DNA of 64,000 bases, from assembly GCA_031286615.1 (NCBI GenBank), contig JAITUA010000018.1, positions 62,001-126,000 of the forward strand. Reading direction: 5' to 3'. Origin of the DNA: Chryseobacterium sp. Lineage in GTDB: Bacteria; Bacteroidota; Bacteroidia; Flavobacteriales; Weeksellaceae. Below are positions 17,574-25,277 of this stretch, piece after piece; positions within the stretch are counted from its first letter, which is position 1; each line of letters starts with the position of its first letter. The notes beneath the pieces were generated by a model that saw only the letters and a program-made list of their open reading frames with translations, was not told the DNA's origin and searched no databases. The translations under genes were made by a program, and so were the position numbers.

Positions 17574-17729
17574 TTATACGGCTATACAATATTGTCTTAT
17601 ACCAGCACAAACCCATCCTGGGCAGCACTTTGTTTGCGGGCTGGTACAAAATATCTGTGGATTACACCCTTTAACAGCACCTTGTACAGTTTTCATTTCT
17701 ACTCTTGAAAGTTTTTTTAAATTTTTCAT
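17574..17729 (-). CDS. Short Cys-rich bacteriocin-like / RiPP-precursor-like peptide
   Basis: 51 codons from the ATG at 17729, with a terminator straight after the stop. The N-terminal part MKNLKKLSRVEMKTVQGA has the shape of a double-glycine-type leader (LS-x2-EMK-x-VxG, here GA instead of GG). The remaining part carries six Cys (22, 28, 35, 36, 41, 48) with Pro and Gly. Chryseobacterium-type genomes often hold short genes with this leader, annotated bacteriocin-like protein. No dedicated maturase or peptidase-ABC exporter lies next to it. Function is unproven. A longer frame on the opposite strand (17530-17799) is its shadow. Confidence 0.72.
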   Translation of the reverse strand: MKNLKKLSRVEMKTVQGAVKGCNPQIFCTSPQTKCCPGWVCAGIRQYCIAV

Positions 17730-17916
17730 AATTATTTTGTTTAGTATTAATTTCCTACTCTTTAAGATTTTCGGACACCTCTTTTTTATTTCCTTTTAAA
17801 GGGATTTAAATATACACATTCTTTTGTTAACCAAATAATTATACGCTAACAATTGGTTATAAATTAAAAAAAATACATCATACCGGGAAAAACCCCATAT
17901 AAAATACCGTGAAAAT

Positions 17917-17952
17917 ACGGATGGTATTTTTATGGTATCCGTTGTAAGTTTG
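17917..17952 (+). promoter_or_regulatory. Promoter with overlapping inverted repeat
   Basis: TAAGTTTG (17945-17952) matches the -7 consensus. Directly upstream lies an inverted repeat ACGGAT (17917-17922) / ATCCGT (17937-17942) covering the spacer and -33 region, where a repressor could bind. The downstream unit is a small frame followed by a terminator. Confidence 0.35.
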
Positions 17953-17990
17953 CAATGAGAATAAGGGGTAAAAACACTAAGAGAAACAAG

Positions 17991-18146
17991 ATGATTGCAG
18001 GAGAGACACAAACTAACCATGAGAATCACAAAAAAGTTATGCTGAAAGGCACAACTGATTCTTCTGCAGCAAAAACTAAGAAAGAAATATCCACTTCATT
18101 TTTGCTACGAATTATTTCACTCCTGAAAAAGGAAGAATTAATTTGA
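17991..18146 (+). CDS. Possible small protein, uncertain
   Basis: 51 codons from the ATG at 17991 to TGA at 18146. The upstream ATG at 17955 falls at the expected transcription start and is less likely. The product is Lys/Ser/Thr-rich with a short hydrophobic stretch (SFLLRIISLL) near the C-terminus. Support is contextual: a -7 element 39 bases upstream and a strong terminator 5 bases downstream. I recognise no family. A non-coding RNA is equally possible. Confidence 0.35.
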   Translation: MIAGETQTNHENHKKVMLKGTTDSSAAKTKKEISTSFLLRIISLLKKEELI

Positions 18147-18151
18147 TTAAA

Positions 18152-18190
18152 AAATAAATCCCGGCCACCTTCGGGATTTATTTTTGTTTT
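18152..18190 (+). terminator. Terminator after the possible small gene
   Basis: 12-bp perfect stem (18152-18163 with 18172-18183), 8-base loop, T tract on the plus strand. Confidence 0.85.
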
Positions 18191-18574
18191 AAAGTCATCC
18201 TATTTCTATTCAAGCCACTTCAGTTATTCTATCTGATCTTCTGATCAAAAACCTAATCACATTCCGGAATTACGTTTTCCCAAACCTCAATTCAAAAGAA
18301 CTTTTCTGAGTTCATCCGAAAAATTTTTATTCCAAGTATTAACAAAACAGTCTGAATTAGCCTTTGACAGCCCGTTATTTCGGAATTCCAAGTCTTACAT
18401 TCTTTACATTTCAATCTTAACAGGGTAAAGTCCTTGTAAAAAACAGGATAAACACTTATTCTTAAGCACTTACATAATTCTACATTTGAACTAAGTTTCT
18501 CAACCATGAAACACTCATACCAAGGAGGCCCCTGAAAATCCTAAAACAGAGTAGGGATATTTTAAAACAACCAC
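18191..18574. other. Non-coding gap
   Basis: No convincing gene. A 71-codon minus-strand frame (18292-18507) has no signal, partner or promoter and reads as chance. A TACATTTG match (18481-18488) is a weak promoter candidate for the following gene, which would leave a leader of about 85 bases. Confidence 0.5.
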
Positions 18575-19168
18575 ATGAAAACAAAGACTTTATTTTTAAT
18601 TGGAGCAATAGTGGGAATTGTAATGATTTTTTCCCAGCTAAAGCCTCAGGAAATGTCTTTTTATAAAGAAAAAGGCAATTACATTGTAGACAACAATTAC
18701 ATCCTTAAAGATGTCAAAAAAATTTCTGATGAAGACATAAAGAGTTTATTAAGACTACAAAAACTCCATCAGAATAGTTTGGGTACCAATTTTATTATTT
18801 ACAAAATCAACAGACAGTATATCATCCGCGGATGTTTAATGAAAGCGAATATCGACTGGAAAAAATATGGAGATCTAAGAGCTAAAGTAGACGGTATCCT
18901 GAAAAAATACGGGGCAAAAGAACTTGGAACAGATTATTATGCCATTCAAAACAATCAGGTGGCCACTAATGCAGCATTGTTGACCCAGAAAGATATTGCA
19001 TCCTTAGGTAAACTTACGATAAGAGGAGCTGAAGAATACACGATCTGCCCGCCAACTATGGGAAGGAAGAATCTTACCAATGTGATTATAAAATCTTACA
19101 AAGTTAATACAGCTATTGATCCAAGAATCAATGTAAAGCTTAATAATGTATTGGTTAACTACAAATAA
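18575..19168 (+). CDS. Membrane-anchored protein of unknown function
   Basis: 197 residues. One N-terminal hydrophobic segment (about 4-21, FLIGAIVGIVMIFS) acts as signal or anchor, so the rest is probably periplasmic. Motifs such as IIRGCLMKANIDW and EEYTICPPTMGRKN hold two Cys that could pair. No family is recognised. A terminator follows, but the next genes on the same strand (190-residue unknown and HTTM protein) start soon after, so they may be functionally linked. Confidence 0.7.
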   Translation: MKTKTLFLIGAIVGIVMIFSQLKPQEMSFYKEKGNYIVDNNYILKDVKKISDEDIKSLLRLQKLHQNSLGTNFIIYKINRQYIIRGCLMKANIDWKKYGDLRAKVDGILKKYGAKELGTDYYAIQNNQVATNAALLTQKDIASLGKLTIRGAEEYTICPPTMGRKNLTNVIIKSYKVNTAIDPRINVKLNNVLVNYK

Positions 19169-19173
19169 CCGTT

Positions 19174-19208
19174 AAAGGCTGTTTTTGTTCTGAAGACAGC
19201 CTTTTTTT
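19174..19208 (+). terminator. Terminator between the two unknown genes
   Basis: 9-bp perfect stem (AAAGGCTGT 19174-19182 with 19196-19204), followed by T tract. The next gene starts only 14 bases later, so attenuation is possible. Confidence 0.7.
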
Positions 19209-19221
19209 TAAATCTTTTGTC

Positions 19222-19794
19222 ATGAAAAAAAAGCTTCAGTTATCGGGAATTTTCATTATTCTTTTGATCGTATTCACAATAGGCATGAAGGGAACATTTG
19301 ATGGCTACTACGGTTTTTATTATGAAAATAAGAACTATGATAAGCCGCTGGCGTATGTGATATCAGAGAATTTTGCCCAATCAAAGCCTATCAATATGCT
19401 TACTTCTTATACCGGTTTTGATACAGGATATGGTTTTTATGCACCGAATGTTGCCAGTGACTTTGTGATGAGCTTTGAACTGAAGGATAAGAATGGAAAT
19501 ATCTTAGAACAAAAGAATATGCCTTATTTCAAAAGTAAGGAAAGCAGAGTGAGATATACTACCGTCTTTAATATGTTCTTGGATAAAATTTCCGACAAGA
19601 ACACTTATGACCGCAAATATTATCAATATCTGGACATTATTATCAAACAGATTGCAGCACATGTAATGAAAGAAAATCCAAAAGCATCAAGTGTTACTAC
19701 GAAACTTTATCTGTACGACTACCCTACCATTGCGAATTTCAAACAGGGAAAAACGAACGAAAATCTTATTCTTATTGATGAATTCAAATATTAA
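19222..19794 (+). CDS. Membrane-anchored protein paired with an HTTM protein
   Basis: 190 residues. An N-terminal membrane segment (about 7-23) precedes an extracytoplasmic domain with the stretch DTGYGFYAPNVASDFVMSFEL. A GF(Y/F)AP motif of this kind occurs in small partners of HTTM proteins (SdpA-like or DUF5819-like), though I cannot confirm family membership by eye. The HTTM gene begins 4 bases after the stop, strong evidence that they work together. Confidence 0.72.
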   Translation: MKKKLQLSGIFIILLIVFTIGMKGTFDGYYGFYYENKNYDKPLAYVISENFAQSKPINMLTSYTGFDTGYGFYAPNVASDFVMSFELKDKNGNILEQKNMPYFKSKESRVRYTTVFNMFLDKISDKNTYDRKYYQYLDIIIKQIAAHVMKENPKASSVTTKLYLYDYPTIANFKQGKTNENLILIDEFKY

Positions 19795-19798
19795 AGTA

Positions 19799-20761
19799 AT
19801 GAAAAAGCTGAATGTACTTTATACCAAAATTGAAAATTTCTTTTTCAAACAGGATAATCAAACGGAATTCTTAAGCTTCCTCCGTGTTGCTATAGGAAGT
19901 GTTATCCTTTTACAATTTATCGCAGTGATACCGGATTTTGACAAATTATTTTCAAGCAGCAGTATCATTCCGCAGGATATTATGAGTGTTTTCACGCCCG
20001 ACTGGCTGATTACTTTCTCAAAAATCGTCACTTTTTTACAGGGCTTCGGTATTGAAGAAAGCACAACAATTCTGATGACCAAAATATCATTTATTACATT
20101 GTGTATTTTAATTGTTACCGGCTTTTATTCCAGAATTTCTGCACTTCTTTTACTCATACTGCAGATTGCATTGCTCAAGGGAAGTTCTTTTTTTGCCTAT
20201 GGTGCAGACTTTTTCACAAGCATGTCTTTATTTTATCTGATACTTTTCCCTTCAGACCAACATTTTTCACTCAGAAATTTTATTCTCAACAGAAAACCAC
20301 GGGAAATAAATATCACTCCGGTCAAAAGATTATTTCAGATTCATATTTCTATTGCTTATTTCTTTTCCGGACTGGATAAAGCTTTAGGCTTCAACTGGTG
20401 GAACGGCGAATCTATCTGGAAAGCTATTCATCTGCCCTATTCCAACAGAGATCTGAATTTTGATTTCAGCTGGCTTATAGAACATTCTTATGTCTTAAGC
20501 TTTATTGGATGGAGTACGATTATCATTGAGATGTGCTATCCGTTTTTCATCTGGTACAAACCAACTCAGAAAATATGGCTTTTCCTAACCGTTTCTATGC
20601 ATCTAGGAATTGCACTTGTTCTTAATCTATATTACTTTTCAGCCATTATGATCGTATGGAATATTACTAATTTTTATTTTGAACAAACCGCTAAAAAAGC
20701 AGTTCCTTCATCCAAGAAAAAAATATCAACTCAATATATTCCTAAACAGATTAACTCATAA
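19799..20761 (+). CDS. HTTM-domain (vitamin K carboxylase-like / SdpB-like) membrane protein
   Basis: 320 residues from the ATG at 19799. The longer upstream frame overlaps the previous gene and is rejected. About seven hydrophobic segments. FLSFLRVAIGSVILLQF, FQIHISIAYFFSGLDKALGFNWW and SMHLGIALVLNLYYFS are typical of the HTTM domain shared by gamma-carboxylase-like proteins and SdpB. In Bacillus, SdpA and SdpB mature the SdpC toxin; whether a similar role exists here is inference. It lies 4 bases after its partner gene. Confidence 0.82.
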   Translation: MKKLNVLYTKIENFFFKQDNQTEFLSFLRVAIGSVILLQFIAVIPDFDKLFSSSSIIPQDIMSVFTPDWLITFSKIVTFLQGFGIEESTTILMTKISFITLCILIVTGFYSRISALLLLILQIALLKGSSFFAYGADFFTSMSLFYLILFPSDQHFSLRNFILNRKPREINITPVKRLFQIHISIAYFFSGLDKALGFNWWNGESIWKAIHLPYSNRDLNFDFSWLIEHSYVLSFIGWSTIIIEMCYPFFIWYKPTQKIWLFLTVSMHLGIALVLNLYYFSAIMIVWNITNFYFEQTAKKAVPSSKKKISTQYIPKQINS

Positions 20762-20766
20762 ACAAA

Positions 20767-20792
20767 TAAATCCCGAATTACTTCGGGATTTA
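20767..20792. terminator. Bidirectional terminator
   Basis: 11-bp perfect stem (20767-20777 with 20782-20792) and a TTAC loop, between the convergent HTTM and OmpA genes. Confidence 0.8.
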
Positions 20793-20813
20793 CTATTATG
20801 TATGGTTGAGTTA

Positions 20814-21647
20814 TTATTTCTTAGGAGCGATATCCATCAGTTTCATAAACTCGTCCAGCTTAGGCATAATGATGATTTCTGTTCTTCTGTTTTCGCCTCT
20901 ACCTGAAACGCTCATGTTTGTCGCTTTAGGGTTGTATTCAGAACGACCTCCAGCTGTAATTCTTGCAGGATCTACTCCAAACTGAGTCTGAAGAACTTTA
21001 GCTACAGAAGTACCTCTTAATGCAGAAAGATCCCAGTTGTCTCTTGGAAGATTTGGAGAATTCAACGGAGCGTTATCCGTATTACCTTCAATCAATACTG
21101 AATATTTATCATAATCATTGATTACTTTAGCTACTTTTCCTAACACCTCCTGAGCAGCAGGCAGAATGTTGTAATCTCCTGTTTTATACAACATATTGTC
21201 TGAAAGAGAGATCATTACAACTCCTTTCAATACCTTCACCTGTACATCCTGATCTGATACATTATCCAAAGATCTTTTCAGCTTGTTAGACAATGCCATG
21301 TTCAAACTGTCATTCTTAGCGTTGTTAGAGATCAATTGCTTGATATAAGAATTGGAAGCATTGATTTCTCCTACCAGTTTATCAATATTAGCAGAGCTTT
21401 TTCCAGTGTTGGAAAGACATGCATCAAGTGATGATTTTAAAGCATCATGCTGGCTTTTCAGTAAGTTGTTTTCACCGGCCAATGCAGAGTTCTGAGACTT
21501 CAAATCCTGAATTTCTCTCTGTCTTTCTCCGATATTTTCAATACACTGCTTATAGTTTGTGCTCAAAGCATCATACTGCTTCTTGCTGACACACGATGTC
21601 ATTCCCAGCGCCATTGCAGAAACTGCTACAATTTTTAAAATCTTCAT
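20814..21647 (-). CDS. OmpA-family peptidoglycan-binding lipoprotein
   Basis: 277 residues. A lipoprotein-type signal ends at Cys19. A coiled-coil-like region (about 25-120, rich in Gln/Asn/Ser/Leu) leads to a C-terminal OmpA domain (about 145-260) with VLIEGNTDNAPL, LSALRGTSVAKVL, ITAGGRSEYNP and ENRRTEIIIMP, the peptidoglycan-binding signature. It anchors the outer membrane to the wall. The gene diverges from tilS. Confidence 0.92.
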   Translation of the reverse strand: MKILKIVAVSAMALGMTSCVSKKQYDALSTNYKQCIENIGERQREIQDLKSQNSALAGENNLLKSQHDALKSSLDACLSNTGKSSANIDKLVGEINASNSYIKQLISNNAKNDSLNMALSNKLKRSLDNVSDQDVQVKVLKGVVMISLSDNMLYKTGDYNILPAAQEVLGKVAKVINDYDKYSVLIEGNTDNAPLNSPNLPRDNWDLSALRGTSVAKVLQTQFGVDPARITAGGRSEYNPKATNMSVSGRGENRRTEIIIMPKLDEFMKLMDIAPKK

Positions 21648-21669
21648 AAATAATCATTTTTAGACTACT

Positions 21670-21677
21670 CAAAGTTA
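21670..21677 (-). promoter_or_regulatory. Promoter -7 element for the OmpA lipoprotein
   Basis: TAACTTTG on the minus strand, 23 bases before the start codon. Confidence 0.5.
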
Positions 21678-21703
21678 GGAAAATTCAATTGAATTATATC
21701 GGT

Positions 21704-21711
21704 TATCTTTG
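21704..21711 (+). promoter_or_regulatory. Promoter -7 element for tilS
   Basis: TATCTTTG, 24 bases before the tilS ATG, divergent from the OmpA promoter. Confidence 0.5.
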
Positions 21712-21734
21712 CATAAAAGAAATTCTCAACATCT

Positions 21735-23084
21735 ATGTTGGAAAAATCAAGCTTTATCAGTCAATTAAAAAATCTCGTTCACGAACCGGAAAATCATACG
21801 TATCTTCTGGCAGTAAGCGGAGGTGCAGACTCTATGGTTCTTGCCTCTTTGTTCAAGGATTTAGGGAACAAAATCAAAGATTCAGAGTTCAAGTTTCAGG
21901 TTGTTCATATCAATTATAAACTCCGTGGTAATGATTCGGATCTGGATCAGAAAACAGTGCAGGATTTTTGTGAGAAAAATCATATAAAATTTCATTTGTA
22001 TGAAGTTTCGGAAAAAGATCGAAAACCTGACAATTCCATTCAACTTTGGGCAAGGGAACTCCGGTATACCTTTTTTAAAGAAATTCAGAAAAAGGAAAAA
22101 CTGGAATTTCTGGTTACCGCCCATCATCTGAATGACCAGCTGGAAACATTTATCATCAATCTTTCCAAAGCTGCTGGCATCAACGGACTGAGCGGAATTC
22201 CATCAAATGACAATTCTATTCTCAGACCGCTTTTAAATTTTTCAAAAAAAGAAATTTATCAGTTTGCTGAGCAGAATAATATTCCGTTTAGGGAAGATCT
22301 ATCGAATAAAAAAAATGATTATCTGAGGAATAAGATTAGAAATGAGATTGTTCCGATGCTTATGGAAACCAACGATCATTTTCTGGAGAACTTCAAAAAA
22401 AGCTCTTTGTATCTGAATCAAACCAAAGATTTTGTTCAGAAACAGGTTCAGGAGATAGAAAATCGCATTACAATATTTAACCAAAACAATAAAATCTTAT
22501 CAAAGGAAAAGCTGGATCAGGAAAGCGATTTCGTAAAGTTTGAAATTTTAAAAAATTACGGATTCAACCAGGAGGAAGAAATCCCCAAAATTTTTAAAGC
22601 CGAAAACAACAGTTCATTTTTTTCAAAAGAATATCAGTTGATTGTCAACCGTGATGAGCTGATTTTTATTGACAAAGGCAACGAAAAAGAAATTGAAGAG
22701 GAAATTGTACTGATCGATCATTTTGATTTTTCCGAAAACCAAATCAACATCAACCTCGTAGATTATATTGAAAGCATTGATGGAATCAATAAGGGGTTTG
22801 AATGGGATTTTGATGCTGACAAACTTCATTTCCCACTACGTTTGAGAAAACAAAAAGAGGGTGACGAGTTATATCCAACCGGTTTTTCCGGGAAAAAGAA
22901 AGTTTCTAAGTTTTTTAGGGACGAAAAATTATCTATTTTAGCGAGGCAAAAAATCTGGATACTGACGGACAGTAATGATTCTGTACTTGGGATCATCCCG
23001 TTCAGGCAGGATAGAAGATATGCAAAGAATGAGAAGACAAAATGGAGTCTCAAAATTTTTAATGAAATGAACAATGAAATTTAG
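21735..23084 (+). CDS. tilS: tRNA(Ile)-lysidine synthase
   Basis: 449 residues. N-type PP-loop ATPase motif SGGADS at 28-33. It adds lysine to C34 of tRNA-Ile(CAU) so that it reads AUA. The conserved RxxRY-type segment (WARELRYTFF) and AHHLNDQLETF follow. The C-terminal TilS domain includes LRKQKEGDELYPTGFSGKKK. Length fits the family. Its 3' end overlaps dsbD by 11 bases, so the two are probably co-transcribed. Confidence 0.95.
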   Translation: MLEKSSFISQLKNLVHEPENHTYLLAVSGGADSMVLASLFKDLGNKIKDSEFKFQVVHINYKLRGNDSDLDQKTVQDFCEKNHIKFHLYEVSEKDRKPDNSIQLWARELRYTFFKEIQKKEKLEFLVTAHHLNDQLETFIINLSKAAGINGLSGIPSNDNSILRPLLNFSKKEIYQFAEQNNIPFREDLSNKKNDYLRNKIRNEIVPMLMETNDHFLENFKKSSLYLNQTKDFVQKQVQEIENRITIFNQNNKILSKEKLDQESDFVKFEILKNYGFNQEEEIPKIFKAENNSSFFSKEYQLIVNRDELIFIDKGNEKEIEEEIVLIDHFDFSENQININLVDYIESIDGINKGFEWDFDADKLHFPLRLRKQKEGDELYPTGFSGKKKVSKFFRDEKLSILARQKIWILTDSNDSVLGIIPFRQDRRYAKNEKTKWSLKIFNEMNNEI

Positions 23085-25143
23085 AAATTGGTTTTTATTA
23101 ATTCTACTATTTTTAGCGACAGGGATTAATGCGCAGATAAAAAATCCCGTAAAGTTTAAATTCACTATCAACGATCTGGGAAACAATCAGTACGAAGCGG
23201 TATTGAATGCTACTATGGAAAGCGGATGGCACATTTACTCAAAAGATTTACCGGAAGATACCGGAATTCCTACTGAGTATAAGGTTACGGGAAAGAATAT
23301 TGAACTGATCGGGAAATTTACCGAAGCAGGTAAAAAACATGAAGAGTTTTCCGAAGCTTTTGGTGGAACAATTGTCTTCTATTCCAATTCAGCAGGATTT
23401 AAGCAGAAATTTAAATTAAAAGATCCGACAAAACCTGCGGATGTTACATCTGAGATTACGTACCAAACTTGTGACGACAGAGTTTGTCTGGCTCCCAACA
23501 CATTAGAATTCAACCAAAAAGTTACCCCAAAAGGTGCAACGGAAGAAGTTGCAACTGAGGAAACCGCTGGCCCTGTAAAAGATTCAGTGAAAATAACGGA
23601 GACTGTTACCGAAAACCCTGCAAAAACAGAAGCTACGGTCACAGAAACGTCAAAACTTGATCCTAAGCAGCTGAAAATTGCAACGATAGATTTCAAAAAA
23701 CCATTGACGGATTGCGGTACAGCATCTACTAAAGTGGATGAAAATTACTGGACTTATCTATTTTTAGGGTTTATTGGCGGTCTGATCGCTTTGCTTACCC
23801 CTTGCGTTTTCCCAATGATCCCACTAACAGTTTCATTCTTTACAAAAGGAAGTAAAAACAAGGCGAAAGGAAAAAGAGACGCTCTTATTTATGGATTTTT
23901 CATCCTTCTTATTTTCGTTTTATTAAGTATTCCTTTCCATGTTATTGACGGAATTGCAGGAAATATCTTTAATGAGATTTCTACAAGTGTATGGCTGAAC
24001 ATCGCATTCTTCATCATATTTATCTTCTTTGCCGGAAGTTTCTTCGGATATTATGATATCACTTTACCAAGTTCAATTGCTAATAAATCTTCTAAAGCAG
24101 AGGAAGCAGGAGGTCTTATCGGTATTTTCTTCATGGCATTGACATTGGTTATTGTTTCTTTCTCTTGTACAGGACCTATATTAGGAAGTTTACTGGGAAG
24201 TGCGGTAACCGGTTCTACCAATGTTCCGATGTTATTAACATTTGCTTTGGCAGGTTTTGGTCTTGCATGGGCAATCGTTTTCGGATTATTGGCTTTATTC
24301 CCTCAAGCATTACAAAGTCTTCCGAAATCCGGAGGATGGATGAATACGGTAAAAGTTGTTTTAGGTTTCGTAGAATTGGCTTTAGCCTTGAAATTCTTAT
24401 CTAAAGCAGATCTTGTTTCTAAGACATTCTTCTTAAAAAGAGAACTTTTCATTGCAATCTGGATCATCGTTGCATTAGGATTAGCATTATATTTATTAGG
24501 ATTTATCAGATTCCCGCATGATGATAAAAAACCTAAAATTTCCATTACAAGAAAGATATTAGGTGTATTGGGAATTGGTTTTGTAATCTACTTAATTCAG
24601 GGATTAATCCCATCTGACCGTCCGAAGCTTCAGTTATTAAGCGGAATTTTACCTCCACTGAACGTAAGCTACTTCCATGATGAGAAAGACGGAATTTTAG
24701 GAATGCATCCGGAACACGACTTCTTTAAAGCAATAGAACTTGCTAAAAAAGAGGATAAACCCATCCTTATTGACTTCACCGGATACGGTTGTGAAAACTG
24801 TAGAAAAATGGAGGAGTTTGTATGGAGCGAACCGGACATTTTACCTATCCTTCAGAATGATGTAGTATTAGCATCTCTGTATGTAGACGACAAAGAAGAG
24901 CTTCCAGAGGATCAAAAAACTAAAATTGACCTTGGCGAAGGACAGATCAAAAAAGTAAAAACAATTGGTGACAGATGGAGCTTATTTCAGCAGGTTAACT
25001 TCAACAATAACTCGCAGCCTCACTATGTTTTGATAACTCCGGATGGAAAAGTGATTAACACACCTGTTTCAGGATATATGCCTAAAGAGGATTTCAAGAA
25101 ATTCTTAGAATGCGGGGTTAATTACTATAAAAAGAATAAATAA
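23074..25143 (+). CDS. dsbD: Thiol:disulfide interchange protein DsbD
   Basis: 689 residues in three parts. A signal peptide (1-20) and a periplasmic alpha domain carry the Cys133/Cys138 pair. A membrane beta domain has eight or so helices with Cys244 (TPCVFP) and Cys365 (SFSCTGP). The C-terminal thioredoxin domain has C573-E-N-C576. It moves electrons from cytoplasmic thioredoxin to periplasmic thiol proteins. A Thr/Glu-rich linker (about 155-205) joins alpha and beta. It overlaps tilS by 11 bases and ends at a strong terminator. Confidence 0.94.
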   Translation: MKFRNWFLLILLFLATGINAQIKNPVKFKFTINDLGNNQYEAVLNATMESGWHIYSKDLPEDTGIPTEYKVTGKNIELIGKFTEAGKKHEEFSEAFGGTIVFYSNSAGFKQKFKLKDPTKPADVTSEITYQTCDDRVCLAPNTLEFNQKVTPKGATEEVATEETAGPVKDSVKITETVTENPAKTEATVTETSKLDPKQLKIATIDFKKPLTDCGTASTKVDENYWTYLFLGFIGGLIALLTPCVFPMIPLTVSFFTKGSKNKAKGKRDALIYGFFILLIFVLLSIPFHVIDGIAGNIFNEISTSVWLNIAFFIIFIFFAGSFFGYYDITLPSSIANKSSKAEEAGGLIGIFFMALTLVIVSFSCTGPILGSLLGSAVTGSTNVPMLLTFALAGFGLAWAIVFGLLALFPQALQSLPKSGGWMNTVKVVLGFVELALALKFLSKADLVSKTFFLKRELFIAIWIIVALGLALYLLGFIRFPHDDKKPKISITRKILGVLGIGFVIYLIQGLIPSDRPKLQLLSGILPPLNVSYFHDEKDGILGMHPEHDFFKAIELAKKEDKPILIDFTGYGCENCRKMEEFVWSEPDILPILQNDVVLASLYVDDKEELPEDQKTKIDLGEGQIKKVKTIGDRWSLFQQVNFNNNSQPHYVLITPDGKVINTPVSGYMPKEDFKKFLECGVNYYKKNK

Positions 25144-25162
25144 CCCATTTACATAGTATTTT

Positions 25163-25195
25163 AAAAACTCACACTTTATCGTGTGAGTTTTTTTA
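25163..25195 (+). terminator. Terminator after dsbD
   Basis: 12-bp perfect stem (25163-25174 with 25181-25192) plus T tract. Confidence 0.9.
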
Positions 25196-25243
25196 TTGTG
25201 AATTAAATAAATAATAAAACACCAAATGTAGTATAAAATTAAT

Positions 25244-25251
25244 TATATTTG
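25244..25251 (+). promoter_or_regulatory. Promoter -7 element for the repeat protein
   Basis: TATATTTG, 27 bases before the start codon. Confidence 0.5.
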
Positions 25252-25277
25252 AATAACTATCACCAATTCAAATACAT

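Noticed and set aside
17530-17799. 89-codon plus-strand frame
   Set aside because: Antisense to the Cys-rich peptide gene, which has a leader-like N-terminus and a terminator; the plus frame starts inside that terminator.
17796-18029. 77-codon minus-strand frame
   Set aside because: Low-complexity hydrophobic translation with no promoter or homology clue; covers the plus-strand promoter region.
18292-18507. 71-codon minus-strand frame with several Cys
   Set aside because: No signal, partner, promoter or terminator; composition reads as chance.
19691-19798. N-terminal extension of the HTTM gene
   Set aside because: It would overlap the preceding gene in another frame; the ATG at 19799 fits the 4-base gap and the family N-terminus.
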